Source: Streptomyces sp. Go-475 (GTDB taxonomy: Bacteria > Actinomycetota > Actinomycetes > Streptomycetales > Streptomycetaceae). Taken from it: a DNA stretch of 64,000 nt. A program made the translations under genes and the position numbers. The DNA is taken from positions 2,461,501 through 2,525,500 of the forward strand of contig NZ_CP026121.1 of assembly GCF_003330845.1 (NCBI RefSeq), given 5' to 3'. Each line of letters begins with the position of its first letter. Position 1 is the first letter of the stretch. Below the pieces are notes generated by a model. That model did not search any database, was not told where the DNA came from, and saw nothing but the letters and a program-made list of their open reading frames with translations. Positions 8,715 through 17,396 of this stretch are shown here, in pieces.

Positions 8715-8780
8715 TGGGTTACTCGTCGGTTCTGTCCCCGACCGGCCCCGCACGGGCCGGCCAACCGAAGGAGACCCCCC

Positions 8781-9230
8781 ATGACCGCACGCCTGAACGG
8801 CGCGCAGCCATACGCTCTCGGACTGTTCCGGATCGTCGTCGGCCTGTTGTTCGCCTGCCACGGCGCCGTCGCGCTCTTCGGCGTCCTCGGTGGTGTGGAC
8901 GGCAAGGGCGGCACCGCCTCGACCGGTGCCTGGCCCAACTGGTACGCGGCCGTCATCGAACTCGTCGGCGGCACCCTGGTCCTGCTGGGCCTCGGCACCC
9001 GCATCGCGGCGTTCATCTCCTCGGGCGCCATGGCGTACGCGTACTTCAAGGTCCACCAGCCGCAGGCCCTGTGGCCCATCGAGAACAGCGGCGAGGGCGC
9101 GGCCATGTACTGCTGGGCCATGTTCCTGCTGATCTTCACGGGCTCCGGCGCCTTCGGCCTGGACCGGCTGCTGGCGAAGCGCACCTCGGCGCAGGAGCAG
9201 CGGTCCGCCCGGACGCCGGTGACGGCCTGA
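8781..9230 (+). CDS. DoxX-family membrane protein
   Basis: A 149-residue protein with four hydrophobic segments, the typical size and layout of DoxX. Helix 1 covers FRIVVGLLFACHG, helix 2 VIELVGGTLVLLGL, helix 3 AFISSGAMAYAYFKVHQ and helix 4 CWAMFLLIFTGSGAFGLD, followed by a short cytoplasmic tail. AAGGAGACC lies just before the ATG. In mycobacteria DoxX works with SodA and a thiosulfate transferase in redox protection; here a Cu/Zn-SOD-like gene lies downstream but on the opposite strand beyond a terminator. Confidence 0.85.
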   Translation: MTARLNGAQPYALGLFRIVVGLLFACHGAVALFGVLGGVDGKGGTASTGAWPNWYAAVIELVGGTLVLLGLGTRIAAFISSGAMAYAYFKVHQPQALWPIENSGEGAAMYCWAMFLLIFTGSGAFGLDRLLAKRTSAQEQRSARTPVTA

Positions 9231-9249
9231 GCCGCCCGGTCCGCTCCGA

Positions 9250-9293
9250 CGCCGAACGGCGCCTCCCACCCGGGTGGGAGGCGCCGTTCGGCG
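9250..9293. terminator. Perfect 44-bp palindrome, bidirectional terminator
   Basis: Two 22-base arms, 9250-9271 and 9272-9293, are perfectly complementary with no loop bases between them. It sits exactly between the convergent doxX and SOD-like genes, followed by TTT. This is almost certainly a bidirectional terminator. Confidence 0.88.
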
Positions 9294-9299
9294 TTTCCG

Positions 9300-9839
9300 C
9301 TACCCGCCCGCGGCCACCCACCCGAACGGCACCGTGAAGCAGGCCACCCGGGCGCCGGCGCCGCCCGGCACGTCGTGGAGGACGACCGAGGACGCCTCAC
9401 CGCGCCGGAAACCCCAGTCGTGCCGGGCACTCGCCGCGCCCGTGCCGTGCCGGTCGGCGGTGAAGTCCAGCCAGACCTCGTTGTGCGGACCGACGTGGTG
9501 CGGATCGCCCGACGGCCGGTGCTGGTAGTGCCCGCCGGCGGCCTCCGGGTCGGCGCCGCAGGGCTTGCGGTGCACATGGACGCCGTAGGCGTGCCCGGGC
9601 TTCATGCCGGTCACCCGCAGCCGGACGGTCGTCGCGCCGCCGCGAGCCGTGCGCTGGCCGACCTCGATCCACGAGGCCGTGGGGACGAGGCTCCGGTCGT
9701 ACGTCAGCGCCGGCGACCGGTCGGCGGCGCCGGGCGGGGCGAACCGGGCGTCCGTCCGCATCGCGTAGCCGTGGGCACCGCCCGGGCCGCCGGCGAACAG
9801 GGCGGTGGCGACGGCGCTCGCGCATATTCCTGCCAGCAT
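9300..9839 (-). CDS. Secreted Cu/Zn superoxide dismutase-like protein
   Basis: A 179-residue protein with a hydrophobic N-terminal export signal (LAGICASAVATALFAGG). The core shows the SodC pattern: GVHVHRKPC with two candidate copper histidines and a disulfide cysteine, GGHYQH, HNEVWLDF and a second cysteine late (VACF). The C-terminal GTGAASARHDW stretch replaces the usual electrostatic loop, so catalytic competence is not certain. The family converts superoxide outside the cell. The ATG at 9839 has only a distant GAGGA. Confidence 0.75.
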   Translation of the reverse strand: MLAGICASAVATALFAGGPGGAHGYAMRTDARFAPPGAADRSPALTYDRSLVPTASWIEVGQRTARGGATTVRLRVTGMKPGHAYGVHVHRKPCGADPEAAGGHYQHRPSGDPHHVGPHNEVWLDFTADRHGTGAASARHDWGFRRGEASSVVLHDVPGGAGARVACFTVPFGWVAAGG

Positions 9840-10109
9840 GGTGTGTACCGTTCCTCACCTTGTGCGTGGTCACGACCCCTTTCCGTTGCTACGGGACGCC
9901 CGCGCCGACCGCCCTCCGGGACACGGCAGCCGGGTGACAACCCGGACGAGGCGCGACGAGGTGAACACTCCGTACCGAACGTACGAGCCCCCCGTGAACC
10001 ACCCGTCACACCCCGGGCGTACGCTGTATGGCTGTCATGGCCACTCCTGCCGTTCCCCCCGCGACATCGCGGCACGGTCTGGCCCACGGGGGAGTCACGG
10101 GGAGTTGTG

Positions 10110-10706
10110 GTGCTGGAGCAGGTGGGGTCGCTGGTCGGCAGCCCATGGATCTACGCGGTGGTGGCCCTGTCCGTCCTGCTCGACGTGTTCCTGCCGGTGC
10201 TGCCCAGCGGCGTCCTGGTGATCACGGCGGCCACGGCGGCGGCCGCGGGCTCGGCGGCCGACGTGCCCGACATCCTGGCGCTGACCCTGTGCGCGGCCAC
10301 CGCCTCCGTCCTGGGTGACCTGGTCGCCTACCGCCTCGCCTGGCGCGGCGGGGACCGGCTGGACCGGGCGATCTCCCGGTCCCGGCGCCTGACCACCGCG
10401 CAGGAACGTCTCGGCGCGGCGCTCTCGCGGGGCGGCGGCGCGCTCGTCGTCCTCGCCCGCTTCGCCCCCGCGGGCCGCTCGGTCGTCTCCCTCGGCGCGG
10501 GCGCCGCCCACCGCCGCGCCCGCGACTTCCTCCCCTGGTCCGCCCTGGCCGGCCTCACCTGGGCGGCGTACAGCGTCGCCCTCGGCTACTTCGGCGCGCA
10601 CTGGCTGGGCGCGAGCTGGCTGGCGACGGCGGTGTCGGTGGCAGCGCTGTTCGCGGCGGGCGCGGGGGCGGCGTACGTGGTGCGCAGGGAGCCGCGGGCG
10701 TCGTAG
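10110..10706 (+). CDS. DedA-family membrane protein
   Basis: A 198-residue membrane protein of the DedA/SNARE-associated family. It has the re-entrant N-terminal motif DVFLPVLPSGVLVITAA, the middle LGDLVAYRLAW and the conserved arginine-containing RFAPAGRSVVSLGAGA, then C-terminal helices. DedA proteins are thought to move lipids (undecaprenyl phosphate or phosphatidylethanolamine) across the membrane using proton motive force. Two adjacent GTG codons exist; the second (10110) is chosen because GGGGAG is at better spacing. It is divergent from the SOD-like gene, with about 270 bases between. Confidence 0.82.
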   Translation: MLEQVGSLVGSPWIYAVVALSVLLDVFLPVLPSGVLVITAATAAAAGSAADVPDILALTLCAATASVLGDLVAYRLAWRGGDRLDRAISRSRRLTTAQERLGAALSRGGGALVVLARFAPAGRSVVSLGAGAAHRRARDFLPWSALAGLTWAAYSVALGYFGAHWLGASWLATAVSVAALFAAGAGAAYVVRREPRAS

Positions 10707-10754
10707 GGGGTGCGCTGGGGCGGGAAGCGGGGGCGGCGCAGCCGGTCCGCCCGT

Positions 10755-10985
10755 TCAGCTCGCCCGGCGCGTTCCGGCGCCCCGTACCTCCAGGCCGTCC
10801 AGCAGTTCGGCCGTGGCCTGCGCGACGGCCTCCACCGCGCGGTCGAACACCTCCTGGTTGTGGGCGGCGGGGGCCCGGAAACCCGAGACCTTCCGCACGT
10901 ACTGCAACGCGGCAGCCCGAATGTCCTCCGCCGTGGCCTCTTCGGGCAGCACGGGCGGACGCAGGGTCTTGATACTCCGGCACAT
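10755..10985 (-). CDS. DUF2277 family protein
   Basis: A 76-residue protein beginning MCRSIKTLRPP, with EDIRAAALQYVRKVSG and the C-terminal helix FDRAVEAVAQAT. This is the conserved DUF2277 family, small soluble helical proteins common in actinomycetes with no known function. The ATG at 10983-10985 is the only start compatible with family length; longer upstream reading runs into the antisense of the reductase gene. Confidence 0.85.
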   Translation of the reverse strand: MCRSIKTLRPPVLPEEATAEDIRAAALQYVRKVSGFRAPAAHNQEVFDRAVEAVAQATAELLDGLEVRGAGTRRAS

Positions 10986-11087
10986 GCCCCCAGTCTCGCC
11001 CGTTCGGCCCCCATGCGACAGCGACTCCTGCCATGATCGCGGAGAGGCGGCCACCATCCCGGGGCCGACCGACGAGAGGAACCCGAC

Positions 11088-12011
11088 ATGGGCAACGAAC
11101 TCACCGTGGCCGTCCTGGGCCCGGGCGGCGTGGGCGGCCTGCTCGCCGCCCTGCTCTCCCGCGCCGGGCACCGCGTGATCTGCCTGGCGGGCGAGAAGAC
11201 GGCCGACGCCCTGCGCACCGACGGCATCCAGGTCCGCAGCGGCCGCTTCGGCGACTTCACGGCCCGCGTGGAGGCCGGCACCGTGCTGGGCGAACCGGTC
11301 GACGCCTGCCTGATCACCGTCAAGCACACGAGCCTTGACGCCGCCCTGGCTCGCGTCCCCGCGTCCGCGCTGTCCGACGGCCTCCTCGTGCCGTTCCTGA
11401 ACGGCGTCGAACACCCGGCGATCCTGCGCGCCCGCTACCGGGCCGACCGCGTCGCCCCCGCCGTCATCCGCGTCGAGTCGACCCGGGTCGCCCCCGGCGT
11501 CATCGAACACGGCAGCCCCTTCGCGGAGATCGACCTGACCGGCACGGGCGTCCCCCGGGCCCGCCTCGACGCCCTCGCCGAGGCCTTCGACGCCGCCGGT
11601 CCGGCCACCCGGGTCCTGGAGGACGAGACGGCGGCCCTGTGGGCGAAGATGTCGTTCCTCGCCCCGATGGCCCTGCTGACCACCCGCCACGGCGTCCCTC
11701 TCGGCGAGGTCCGCACCCGCCACCGCGCCGAACTGACCGCGCTGGTCGAGGAGACGGCCGCGATCAGCCGCGCGTGCGGCGGCCCGGCGGACCCGGCCCA
11801 GGCCCTCGCTCGCTACGACGCCTTCCCACCGTCGATGAAGTCGTCGATGCAGCGCGACGCCGAGGCGGGCCGGCCCCTCGAACTGGACGCCATCGGCGGC
11901 GCGTTGCTCCGCGCCGCCGACCGCCACGGCGTACCGGCTCCGGTGACGGCCCGGGTGGTGGGCGAACTGGCCGCCGGCCAGGGAGCGGCCGATACGATCA
12001 CGAGCAGTTAG
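11088..12011 (+). CDS. Ketopantoate reductase family (ApbA/PanE) enzyme
   Basis: A 307-residue NADPH-dependent reductase. It has the N-terminal dinucleotide motif VLGPGGVGGLLA (GxGxxG near residues 11-16) and KHTSLDAAL, where the lysine matches the catalytic Lys, then NGVEHPAIL and the helical C-terminal domain with SSMQRDAEAGRPLELDAI. That last segment is the typical substrate-binding signature, SSM..D...GR.TEID. 2-dehydropantoate reduction for pantothenate/CoA is the family reaction, but several paralogues per genome are usual. Ribosome site GAGAGGAACCCGAC precedes the ATG. Confidence 0.87.
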   Translation: MGNELTVAVLGPGGVGGLLAALLSRAGHRVICLAGEKTADALRTDGIQVRSGRFGDFTARVEAGTVLGEPVDACLITVKHTSLDAALARVPASALSDGLLVPFLNGVEHPAILRARYRADRVAPAVIRVESTRVAPGVIEHGSPFAEIDLTGTGVPRARLDALAEAFDAAGPATRVLEDETAALWAKMSFLAPMALLTTRHGVPLGEVRTRHRAELTALVEETAAISRACGGPADPAQALARYDAFPPSMKSSMQRDAEAGRPLELDAIGGALLRAADRHGVPAPVTARVVGELAAGQGAADTITSS

Positions 12012-12075
12012 CTTGTCTTACTGACAGTGCTGCCGGAGTCTCGATAGTGTGCAGGCGGCGCGAAGGGGGACGGGC

Positions 12076-14274
12076 ATGCGCAAGTTCTTGTCGTCATTGC
12101 TCAGGGCGGCTCCGACGCGCACCGGCTCGGCGCTCCGCGCACCCGTCATGGCGACGGTCGCCGGGATGCTCGGCATCTCCTATGCCGCGTTCAGCGGCCG
12201 TGGCGTCGACGCCATCATGCTCGTTCCGGTCGGCACGGTGGTGCTCGTTCTCGTCGTGCAGAAGGCGTTCGCGCTGTTCGACAACCTGGAACTCGTCCGG
12301 GAACTGTCCCAGAAGGAAAACCACTTCCGTTCCCTGGTGCAGGACTCGAGCGACGTCATCATGCTCGTCGCCCCCAGCGGCATCCTGAGGTACGTCTCCC
12401 CGGCCGCCGCCGACGTCTACGGCCGCCCGGCGGAGGATCTGCTGGGCACGGAACTGGCCGGTGTCATCCACCCGGATGACCTGGGCAGCGTCGTGCACGA
12501 GGTGCGGCGTTTCCTCGCCGCCGACCCGGTCGAGGAGCCCACCACGCGCATCGAGTGCCGCTTCCGCTCGGGCGACGGGACCTGGATCCACGTCGAGTCG
12601 GTCGTCAAAAGGCACCACGGCGGCCTGATCTTCAACAGCCGGGACGTGACCGAACGCGTGCGGCTCCAGGCCCAGTTGCAGCACAACGCCGAGCACGACC
12701 CGCTCACGGACCTGCCCAACCGCGCCCTGTTCACCAAGCGCGTCCAGCACGCGCTGTCGGGCCGCCGCGCCTCCGAGAGGGGCGTGGCCCTGCGGAACAC
12801 GGCCGTGCTCTTCATCGACCTCGACGGCTTCAAGGCCGTCAACGACACCATCGGACACCAGGCCGGGGACGAACTGCTCGTCCAGGCGGCCCGCAGACTG
12901 CAGGACTCGGTCCGCCAGGGCGACACCGCCTCCCGGCTGGGCGGCGACGAGTTCGCCGCCCTGATCGTCGGGGACAACACCCGCGACCGCGAGGCGAGGC
13001 AGCGGCACATACTGGAACTCGCCGACCGACTCAGGACGACGCTCTCCCAGCCCTACCTCATCGACGGCAACGATGTCCGCGTCAACGCCTCCATCGGCGT
13101 CGCCTTCGCCGAACCCGGCCTCGGCGCGGGCGAGCTGCTGCGCAACGCCGACCTCGCGATGCACCGGGCCAAGGGTGCCGGCAAGGGCCGCGTCGAGCTG
13201 TACAAGCCGCAGATGCAGCAGGACGTCGTCCGCAAGGCCGAGCGGGCCACGCGCCTGCGCGCCGCACTGCACGACGGCGAGTTCACCCTGCTCCACCAGC
13301 CCGTGGTGTCCCTGGAGGACGGCCGGATCACAGCGGTGGCCGCGCACGTGCGCTGGCGCTCCTCGCAGGGAGTGCTCTTCACGCCGGCGGAGCTTCGGGC
13401 CGAAGGCAGTGAGGAAACCACCGAGTTGGACCGATGGACACTGGACCAGGCCGTCGCGCAGGCCGCAGAACGGTATGCGGCGGGCCTGGCAGTGCCGGTG
13501 GCCGTCCGCATCAGTGCCCGCCGGTTCCTGGACCCGTCGAAGCCCCTCGGCTCGATCGAGGCTCTGCTCACCCGGCACGGCCTGCCCTCCGGGTCGCTGA
13601 TCATCGAACTGTCCGACGCCGACCCGACAGTCTCCCTGGACGAACTGGAACCTCGTCTGGGCGCCCTCAGACGGATCGGTGTCCGGATCGCGCTCGACGG
13701 GTTCGGCAGCGACCCGGCGGTGATCACGACCCTCAGGCGGCTTGCCCTCGACGCGCTCAAGCTGGACCGTGGCCTGGTCGAGGGCGTCGTCGAGTCCGCG
13801 CGCCTGCACAAGATCACCAGTGGGCTGCTGCGCATCGCCGGCGACCTCGGGCTGCAGTCCGTGGCCGAAGGGGTGGACCTGCCCGAGCAGGTCGTCGCCC
13901 TGCATGCGATGGGCTGCACCCACGGACAGGGCATGGCCTTCTCCGGGCCGCTGGACGAGTACCGACTGCGTCGGGCACTCGCCGTCGGCCGCTATCCGGT
14001 TCCGCACAGGCGGCCCGGCGTCGGCTTCGAGGGCAGCGACGTACGGGGCACGGCATCAGACGGCGACACCTTTGCCGGACCGGGGCTTGCGGCGGCGGAG
14101 CTGCTGCGCGGGTACACGCGGCACAGCCAGGACGAGGCCGAGGCGGTGACCAGAGCGGCGGGTGAACTCGAGTACGCCCTCGCCCGGCTCTTCGCGATTC
14201 TGGGGCCGCCTCCCGAACCGACGGCGGTCGAGTACGACCCGGCAGGAAGCGGTGATGGAGGCGCGCGGCAGTGA
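12076..14274 (+). CDS. PAS-GGDEF-EAL cyclic-di-GMP enzyme with degenerate EAL
   Basis: A 732-residue membrane-linked signalling protein: two N-terminal hydrophobic helices (residues about 20-70), a PAS/PAC domain (about 85-205), a GGDEF domain with intact GGDEF at about 289-293 and an RxxD inhibitory site (RQGD) five residues before it, and an EAL domain. The EAL motif is replaced by AAHVRW and the metal-binding DDFGTG by DGFGSD, so phosphodiesterase activity is probably lost although AEGV remains. Expected activity is synthesis of c-di-GMP, the brake on Streptomyces differentiation (via BldD). The ATG at 12076 with AAGGGGG is preferred over an upstream GTG. It overlaps the next gene by 4 bases. 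Confidence 0.88.
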   Translation: MRKFLSSLLRAAPTRTGSALRAPVMATVAGMLGISYAAFSGRGVDAIMLVPVGTVVLVLVVQKAFALFDNLELVRELSQKENHFRSLVQDSSDVIMLVAPSGILRYVSPAAADVYGRPAEDLLGTELAGVIHPDDLGSVVHEVRRFLAADPVEEPTTRIECRFRSGDGTWIHVESVVKRHHGGLIFNSRDVTERVRLQAQLQHNAEHDPLTDLPNRALFTKRVQHALSGRRASERGVALRNTAVLFIDLDGFKAVNDTIGHQAGDELLVQAARRLQDSVRQGDTASRLGGDEFAALIVGDNTRDREARQRHILELADRLRTTLSQPYLIDGNDVRVNASIGVAFAEPGLGAGELLRNADLAMHRAKGAGKGRVELYKPQMQQDVVRKAERATRLRAALHDGEFTLLHQPVVSLEDGRITAVAAHVRWRSSQGVLFTPAELRAEGSEETTELDRWTLDQAVAQAAERYAAGLAVPVAVRISARRFLDPSKPLGSIEALLTRHGLPSGSLIIELSDADPTVSLDELEPRLGALRRIGVRIALDGFGSDPAVITTLRRLALDALKLDRGLVEGVVESARLHKITSGLLRIAGDLGLQSVAEGVDLPEQVVALHAMGCTHGQGMAFSGPLDEYRLRRALAVGRYPVPHRRPGVGFEGSDVRGTASDGDTFAGPGLAAAELLRGYTRHSQDEAEAVTRAAGELEYALARLFAILGPPPEPTAVEYDPAGSGDGGARQ

Positions 14275-14789
14275 GCGTGGAAGAAAGCAGCGGCGCCCCT
14301 CCCCTCCCGCCGGACGACCTCGTCGTCTCGGTGGGTCTGGAGATCGCCATGAAGTGGGGTGCCGCCCTCGGCGGACCGGAGCAGCTCAAGATTGCTTTAG
14401 CGGCTCTGGAACCACAGTTGAAGCGGGATCACCAGATCCGGCTCAGGCAGTTGGACATGCAGCGGGAGGCGGCTGCGCGCCAGGACGAGAACGCCAGGGC
14501 GGCCGCGGAGCGCGAAGTGCGGCTGGCGCGGGAGAAGCGTCAGCACGCGCTGTGGATGACGGGTCTGTATGTGGGCGCCGTGATCAGCATCGCCATGCTC
14601 GGCGCCGGTATCTACGTCGCCAAGGACGTGTGGTGGCTTGCGATCATGCTGTGCGGTCCCAGTCTGATCGCCATGGGCAAGCTCTATGTGCTGCGGCGCA
14701 GTGACAGCGAGGACATGAGGGCAGTGGCCCGGAGCACCCGGGGTGCGACGAACGCCGCCGGCCAGGCGCAGCCTCCGCCCATTCCGTGA
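14271..14789 (+). CDS. Coiled-coil membrane protein with bldA (TTA) codon
   Basis: A 172-residue protein of unknown family. A long charged helix with heptad character (about residues 45-95, QLDMQREAAARQDENARAA and following) leads into two membrane helices (about 98-117 and 122-140) and a short Pro-rich tail. GTG overlaps the TGA of the c-di-GMP gene (GTGA), so translation is coupled. Codon 43 is TTA (14397-14399), making expression dependent on the bldA tRNA in Streptomyces. It may be a membrane partner of the upstream cyclase; that is inference from coupling only. Confidence 0.8.
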   Translation: MSVEESSGAPPLPPDDLVVSVGLEIAMKWGAALGGPEQLKIALAALEPQLKRDHQIRLRQLDMQREAAARQDENARAAAEREVRLAREKRQHALWMTGLYVGAVISIAMLGAGIYVAKDVWWLAIMLCGPSLIAMGKLYVLRRSDSEDMRAVARSTRGATNAAGQAQPPPIP

Positions 14790-14873
14790 CGAGCACAGGC
14801 AATCGGTCACCTGTTCGCATGCACCACGGGAAGACGCTCGTCCACTCAATTCGAACAGGCGTATCATTGGGTC

Positions 14874-15227
14874 GTGGCTACGACCTATGACTTTCCGAGT
14901 GACCTCCTCGCCGGTCAGGAGGAACTCCATCAGGTCCGGGCCGAGCTGTCGGCCCTGCTGAAACGACTCCCGTGGTCGGTGGAGCCGCTGGACGGCTTCA
15001 GCGACGACAACGGCTGGCGCAAGGTGGAACGCCCCGCCTCCCCCGGCTGGACGGCCGACGAGCAGGCGGAGGTCGAGAAGCTCCGGCGACGCGAACACGA
15101 GCTCGCGGTGTTCGTCAGCACCCACCGCTACTGGTCCGAACTCAGCGGCCCCGAGCGGGTGGTGGCCCGCTCGGCGCTGAAGCACGCGCACGAGGCTCCG
15201 CCGGAGGAGACCGACGGAGCCTCGTAG
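14874..15227 (+). CDS. Conserved hypothetical protein, 117 aa
   Basis: A small soluble, acidic, helical protein; no family was recognised. Features are an N-terminal DFPSDLLAGQEELHQVRAEL helix, a WSVEPLDG segment, a second charged helix (EQAEVEKLRRREHELAVF) and HRYW. The GTG start has no clear ribosome site but a TATCAT hexamer lies 7 bases upstream, so the message may be leaderless. It converges with the DUF305 gene 11 bases away. Confidence 0.7.
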   Translation: MATTYDFPSDLLAGQEELHQVRAELSALLKRLPWSVEPLDGFSDDNGWRKVERPASPGWTADEQAEVEKLRRREHELAVFVSTHRYWSELSGPERVVARSALKHAHEAPPEETDGAS

Positions 15228-15238
15228 CGGCTGGAGGG

Positions 15239-15904
15239 TCAGCCCGCGGCCCCACCGCTCTTGCCCTTGCCGAGCAGCTTGTTCATCTCGCTGATCTCGG
15301 CGTTCTGCGCGGTGACGATGTCGTCGGCCATGGCCTTGGCGGGGCCGTAACGGCCCTTGCTCTTCTCGACGGTGGCCATCTCCACGGCACCCTCGTGGTG
15401 CTCGACCATCAACGCCAGGAACTTCGCGTCGAAGGCCTCGCCCGAGGACTTCTCCAGCTCGGCCATGTCCTCGTCGCTCATCATCCCCGGCATGCCGGAG
15501 TGGCCCGCGGCGGAGTGGTCCATGCCGGCGCCGGGCTCGGGGACGTCCTCGCCCCAGGTCTTCAGCCAGCCGGTCATGGTCTTGATCTCCGGGTCCTGGG
15601 CCTTCTCGATCCGCGCCGCGAGGTCCTTCACCGCGCCGGAGGAGGCCCGGCCGTCGGCCATGCGCGCCATCTCCAGGGCCTGCCGGTGGTGCGGGATCAT
15701 GCCCTGCGCGAAGGAGACGTCCTGGGCGTTGTGCTTCCCGGCCGCGGGCTCGGTCGCGGCGCCGGCGGACGAGGAGGCGTGCCCCCGGTGCCCACTGCCG
15801 CTGCTGCCGCTGCCGTCGCCGCCGCACGCGGTGAGGGCGGTCAGGGCGACGCCCGCCACCGCCACGAGGGCGGCCCGGCGCGTCAGGGTACGGATGCTGG
15901 TCAT
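15239..15904 (-). CDS. DUF305 lipoprotein
   Basis: A 221-residue exported lipoprotein. The twin-arginine-like start, hydrophobic core and lipobox LTAC give lipidation near residue 26; a Gly/Ser/His linker follows. The DUF305 domain carries the two His-pair motifs MIPHHRQALEMA and MVEHHEGAVEMA in a ferritin-like four-helix arrangement, plus a Met/His-rich insert (AGMDHSAAGHSGMPGMM) suggesting copper or other metal binding. It is transcribed after the DUF6153 gene with a 100-base gap. Metal handling at the cell surface is the likely role but unproven. Confidence 0.87.
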   Translation of the reverse strand: MTSIRTLTRRAALVAVAGVALTALTACGGDGSGSSGSGHRGHASSSAGAATEPAAGKHNAQDVSFAQGMIPHHRQALEMARMADGRASSGAVKDLAARIEKAQDPEIKTMTGWLKTWGEDVPEPGAGMDHSAAGHSGMPGMMSDEDMAELEKSSGEAFDAKFLALMVEHHEGAVEMATVEKSKGRYGPAKAMADDIVTAQNAEISEMNKLLGKGKSGGAAG

Positions 15905-16005
15905 GCGTGAACTCCTGCTTGCTTCTGCTTGCTTCTGGAACGGGTTCAGGACACGGCGACGCACCGCCCCGGGCATGCGAAGCCGGCGCGGGGCGTGAGG
16001 GTGTC

Positions 16006-16458
16006 CTATATCCGCAGAAGCTGGAGTTCGGAGAGCGATGGTGAAGCGCGCGCACCGTCCGGACCGGCGCCGTCGCGCGCCCGTACGACGTCCTCCCGTA
16101 CGGGCACGGGCACCGGGTCGGCGACGAGCAAGGGCAGCACGGGTCCACCGCCGACAGCCCCCGACGCACAGGTCGCGTCGGCGTGCTGGACGTGCCCGTG
16201 ACCGCATTGCCCGTAGGGCGTGGCCTGCGGGTGATGTGCCGCGGAGGTGCCTTCGTGGGTCTGGGTCGCGTGCGAATGCTGCGCGGGCGTCGGCTGCCCG
16301 TGCGCAGGCTGTGCGTGCATCTGCCCGGGGAGACCACCCCCCGGCGCCAGCCCGTGCATCCCCAGCAGCCCCACCAACAGCCCCAGCACACACAGCGCAC
16401 GCCACCGCCGTACGGCGAATCGCGGGGCACGCTGTCGGGGGCTGTTCACGCCGCACAT
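16006..16458 (-). CDS. DUF6153-like His-rich secreted/membrane protein
   Basis: A 150-residue protein: a basic N-terminus, one hydrophobic segment (ALCVLGLLVGLLGMHGLAPGG), then a His-, Met- and Gln-rich region (HAQPAHGQPTPAQHSHATQ, GQCGHGHVQHADATC). This matches small Streptomyces DUF6153 proteins that neighbour DUF305 genes, and the histidines suggest periplasmic-side metal binding. An alternative leaderless GTG start at 16449 lies 7 bases after TAAGAT. It is probably in the same operon as the DUF305 lipoprotein. Confidence 0.72.
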   Translation of the reverse strand: MCGVNSPRQRAPRFAVRRWRALCVLGLLVGLLGMHGLAPGGGLPGQMHAQPAHGQPTPAQHSHATQTHEGTSAAHHPQATPYGQCGHGHVQHADATCASGAVGGGPVLPLLVADPVPVPVREDVVRARDGAGPDGARASPSLSELQLLRI

Positions 16459-16533
16459 CTTAGAGAACGGCGCGGGCCGATGCGGGCCCGGGGCGTCTGA
16501 CGGTGGTCCCGTCGCGGACGGCCGTAGCCGACC

Positions 16534-17386
16534 TCAGAACGGGTTCAGCGTGCGCCGAACCCGGCTGATGACGTTCTGGGCGTCCGCCCCGTAGACCGCG
16601 GACTCACTCAAGGTGTCCCACACGCGCCGGTAGGAGACCACGGTCGCGTCGTCGTCGAGCCACAACTCGGCATGCCAGTCCTCAGCGATGACGAGACTGC
16701 CGTCGAGGATCCAGAACCCGTTCGCGGCCGGGACCCGCAGCGACGCGCTCAGCGGAATGATCCCAAGCTCGACCGTGTCCATCCCGACCTGTCCCGCCAG
16801 CCGGTCCAGCTGGGCGGCCAGCACGGACGGGGGGGCACACCAGCGCGTGCAACGCGGCCTCCCACACGAGCGCGTGGAACCGCCGGCCTCCCTGATACAG
16901 CCACGACTGTCGTTCCATCCGGGAGCGGACGGCCTCCTCCGTGTCCCGCTTCGTCCCCTGCAGATCCGCGTACCGCAGGAAGATGTGCCGGGCGTAGTCG
17001 GCGGTCTGGAGCATGCCCGGGACGACAGCCTCTTCCCACGCGTGGATGACACGTGCTCGGTCGACAGCGACGTTCCACGTGTCCTGGACGGGCCGGTGCC
17101 CGGCAGCGAGCTGGCGGTTCCACGACCGGATGTGGGCCTCGAACCCTTTGAGTCGGGCGTCCAGTTCACCGACCACTTCGGGCTGTCCGACGGCGTGGGC
17201 CCAGGCATGGAGGTCCTCACTCGTCGCGGTCTGCCGGCCGCCCTCCAGCTTGTACACCTTGGAGTGCGGCCAGCCGAGCCGCTGTGCGAGCTGTGTGCCG
17301 GTGAGACGGCCCTCAGGAGCGGACAGGCGTAGTTCCCTCAGCCGATGGCCGAGGGCCTCCCGGGCCTGCTGGTAGTCCGTGCTCAC
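16534..17386 (-). pseudogene. XRE regulator with DUF5753, frameshifted at a C7 run
   Basis: The first frame gives an N-terminal XRE helix-turn-helix (TGTQLAQRLGWPHSKVYKLEGG) and most of a DUF5753 domain (AWEEAVVPGMLQTADYARHIF). After HALVCPP it reads into an unrelated tail. The correct continuation, SVLAAQLDRLAGQVGM to the C-terminal ISRVRRTLNPF, lies in the next frame. The span is 853 bases, i.e. 284 codons plus one. The extra base sits in a run of seven G on the plus strand (16829-16835); six would restore a 283-residue protein. GTG start at 17386, 10 bases after the DUF6879 gene. It is either a real mutation, a slippage-switchable tract or an assembly error. Confidence 0.85.
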
Positions 17387-17396
17387 CGGCGGGGGT

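Noticed and set aside
14851..14866. LexA/SOS-box-like sequence before the 117-aa gene
   Set aside because: The left half TCGAAC fits but the right half GTATCA matches GTTCGA poorly, and the gene has no DNA-repair feature.
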